In this document: one piece after another, positions 62,392-64,000 of the stretch
How positions within the stretch are numbered: position 1 is the stretch's first letter
Layout: each line of letters begins with the position of its first letter
Origin: Prochlorococcus sp. MIT 1341
GTDB taxonomy: Bacteria; Cyanobacteriota; Cyanobacteriia; PCC-6307; Cyanobiaceae
NCBI RefSeq assembly: GCF_034092415.1
Contig: NZ_CP139304.1
Span: 496,001-560,000 of the forward strand
Length of the DNA stretch: 64,000 nt
Direction: 5' to 3'
Position numbers and translations under genes: made by a program
The notes under the pieces: generated by a model
What the model saw: only the letters and a program-made list of their open reading frames with translations
What the model was told of the DNA's origin: nothing
Databases searched by the model: none

Positions 62392-64000
62392 TTATTTTTT
62401 ATAGAGTTTGATTGATTGACAAATAGCATCTGACCTTTTCTGATAGCAAGAGCGCTTTTTGTAATACCCCATAGGATTTTCTTTAATCGACATTGAGTAA
62501 TTATCTATAGCATCATCATATTTGCCGAGCTTAAATAGGCAATCGCCCATCTTTTCATAAATTTCAAATAAGTTGAGGTACTTACTTGAGATATCACTAT
62601 ACGCAGTAATAGCTTGATCATATTTCCCTTTGTCAAAAAGGATATCTCCTTTTCTCTCTAGAATAGAGTCCTTAGCTCTAGGATTAAGCTTTATAGCCTT
62701 ATTACAAATAATAAGCGCATTATTATTTTGGTCAAACTGACATAAAATATCTATTATTTTCATAATATTCTCAAACTCAGAATTTAGCTTAAGTGATGTT
62801 TTTAATTCTTTAAGGGATTTATCTATTATTTGCAAATTTAAATATGAAGCTCCTTTCTTTAGATATTTTTCAGACAAGAATATATTGTAATATGACCAAT
62901 TAGGTTTCTTCATCTCCAGACCCTTTGAATAGTATTTAACAGCCTTCTTGAACTCACCTAAACAAAAATAATTATCAGCTTTAAGTAGATAGCTGCTTTT
63001 AAGCATTCTATTACTTTTAATATTTTTAATCAACTTATTTATAAATTGTATGGACTGACTATATCTCTTTAATTCAAATAATAATCCAGCTCTAGCCCAT
63101 AAAGCTGATGTATTATTAGGTTTAAAACTCATATATTTTGATAATAATTCAATTGCTAATTCTAATTCATTTTTCTCCCACAATAGTCTGCAAGCTACCC
63201 TGTAGCCAACAAGTTTCTTTGGAAAGATTTTCATTAACTTACAACATACATAAAGTCTAACTTCTTCAGGCTGAAAATAGTCAACATCAGGAATAACCTC
63301 AAAAGAGGAATCCGTATCTTCCAAGTCAATTGAGTCCATAAAATCAGAAATAGAACCTTCATAATCTCCAAGTTTATATTTGCAAATTCCTCGCCAATAG
63401 AAATTCATATCGTCTTCAGAATCCATTTCTATTGCTTTTGTATAAGCATCAATTGCTCCTTTGAAATCTTCATGTTCATCAAGTATATTACCTAAGTATG
63501 AATACGTAGACCCATATTTGACTCCTATAGACATTGCCTTGTTAACATCCTCTTTAACAAGATCTTTATTTTTAAGACTTACATGAATGCTTGCTCTATT
63601 TATATAGCAAAAATGTTTGTCAGGATTAATATCAACTGCTTTATTGGCATCTGTTAAGGCGCCTGGGTAATCATTTAGGCTAATCAGTAAGCGACTTCTA
63701 AATAGATATAAATAAACAGCTCTGTAATCCAATGCAAATTCAATTGCTTTGGTTACATAGTAATAGGCTCTAAGATTATCCCCAGTATGGGATGTACAGA
63801 TACCTCTAAGGAAATAATCATAATAATAAATTGATCCCATATCAATCACTTCATCAAAAGCCTTTATAGCTCCTTCATAATCATCTAATATATATTTAAA
63901 ATATCCAATATAACGGTAAAATGTTGCCCAATCATGATGAATTTCAATAGCTTTATTATAATCATTTAGACTCTGTATAAAATCCTCTTTAGCGTATCGA
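62392..64000 (-). CDS. Large TPR protein, 5' end beyond the window
   Basis: At least 536 codons of tandem TPR repeats. Typical A/B helix pairs recur about every 34 residues (GDYEGSISDFMDSIDLEDTD, GKYDDAIDNYSMSIKENPMG, FKGAIDAYTKAIEMDSEDDM). The frame is open to base 64000 (it continues upstream of the ATG at 63849 without a stop), so the start lies outside. No other domain is visible in this part. It ends in a basic C-terminus. TPRs mediate protein binding, perhaps to the CHAT or ATPase proteins of the cluster. Confidence 0.88.
   Translation of the reverse strand, partial: RYAKEDFIQSLNDYNKAIEIHHDWATFYRYIGYFKYILDDYEGAIKAFDEVIDMGSIYYYDYFLRGICTSHTGDNLRAYYYVTKAIEFALDYRAVYLYLFRSRLLISLNDYPGALTDANKAVDINPDKHFCYINRASIHVSLKNKDLVKEDVNKAMSIGVKYGSTYSYLGNILDEHEDFKGAIDAYTKAIEMDSEDDMNFYWRGICKYKLGDYEGSISDFMDSIDLEDTDSSFEVIPDVDYFQPEEVRLYVCCKLMKIFPKKLVGYRVACRLLWEKNELELAIELLSKYMSFKPNNTSALWARAGLLFELKRYSQSIQFINKLIKNIKSNRMLKSSYLLKADNYFCLGEFKKAVKYYSKGLEMKKPNWSYYNIFLSEKYLKKGASYLNLQIIDKSLKELKTSLKLNSEFENIMKIIDILCQFDQNNNALIICNKAIKLNPRAKDSILERKGDILFDKGKYDQAITAYSDISSKYLNLFEIYEKMGDCLFKLGKYDDAIDNYSMSIKENPMGYYKKRSCYQKRSDAICQSIKLYKK

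Noticed and set aside
1-64000. CRISPR arrays or insertion sequences
   Set aside because: I saw no regularly spaced repeats, no terminal inverted repeats flanking a transposase and no transposase or Cas protein in any frame.

Overview
The window looks like chromosome from a low-GC marine picocyanobacterium, most probably a low-light Prochlorococcus. The support is the compact gene packing, AT-rich codon use, short CyanoP/PsbP and PsbY proteins, a cyanobacterial carotenoid isomerase, and many small orphan membrane proteins lying between tRNA genes. The genus is an inference from protein style, not from a database match.

Region 1 (about 1-38.7 kb) is ordinary core genome: a PLP decarboxylase, cdsA, a DUF2993 protein, hydrolase and dehydrogenase genes, clpC, rimI, lysA, diadenylate cyclase, uppS, bioB, trhO, lipA, recR, psbP, an ABC exporter, an RRM protein, a DEAD-box helicase, recD-recB and recC, pdxJ, plsC, bolA-grxD, an unusual response regulator, crtISO, trmFO and psbY. 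Several pairs overlap by four bases, which suggests translational coupling (DUF2993/hydrolase, recB/recD).

Region 2 (38.9-44.1 kb) lies between tRNA-Lys(UUU) and tRNA-Pro(UGG). It holds small secreted or membrane orphans, a histone H1-like basic protein, a possible Nif11-like protein and at least one decayed gene.

Region 3 (44.1-48.8 kb) is mobile. The last 42 bases of tRNA-Pro and two more (44 bp in all) are repeated at 46156-46199, which marks a 2.07-kb integrated element without integrase, carrying a MerR-type regulator divergent from two coiled-coil genes. Beyond it is a satellite-like stretch with an excisionase-like protein, a cluster of seven GTAC-centred repeats, several tiny genes and a terminase-small-subunit-like gene.

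Region 4 (48.8-64 kb, continuing past the end) is the most interesting part. It is an AT-rich, mostly minus-strand cluster: an orphan protein, an AbrB-like/CbbX-type AAA fusion, a YbjN-like protein, a divergent sigma-factor-like protein, a metallopeptidase-like/vWA protein coupled to a MoxR ATPase, a divergent membrane-anchored TPR-CHAT protease, an operon of sigma-like, DUF1822-like and membrane proteins, a ribbon-helix-helix protein, a SepF-like protein and a large TPR protein cut by the window edge. Six minus-strand transcription units are each preceded by the same two-box element, GGAATCR, 12-13 bases, RGAACTA. In three cases exactly 26 bases separate the second box from the start codon. 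I infer one co-regulated system, perhaps driven by a sigma-like protein encoded inside it, and possibly a defence, stress or programmed-death system. The function is not shown by the sequence.
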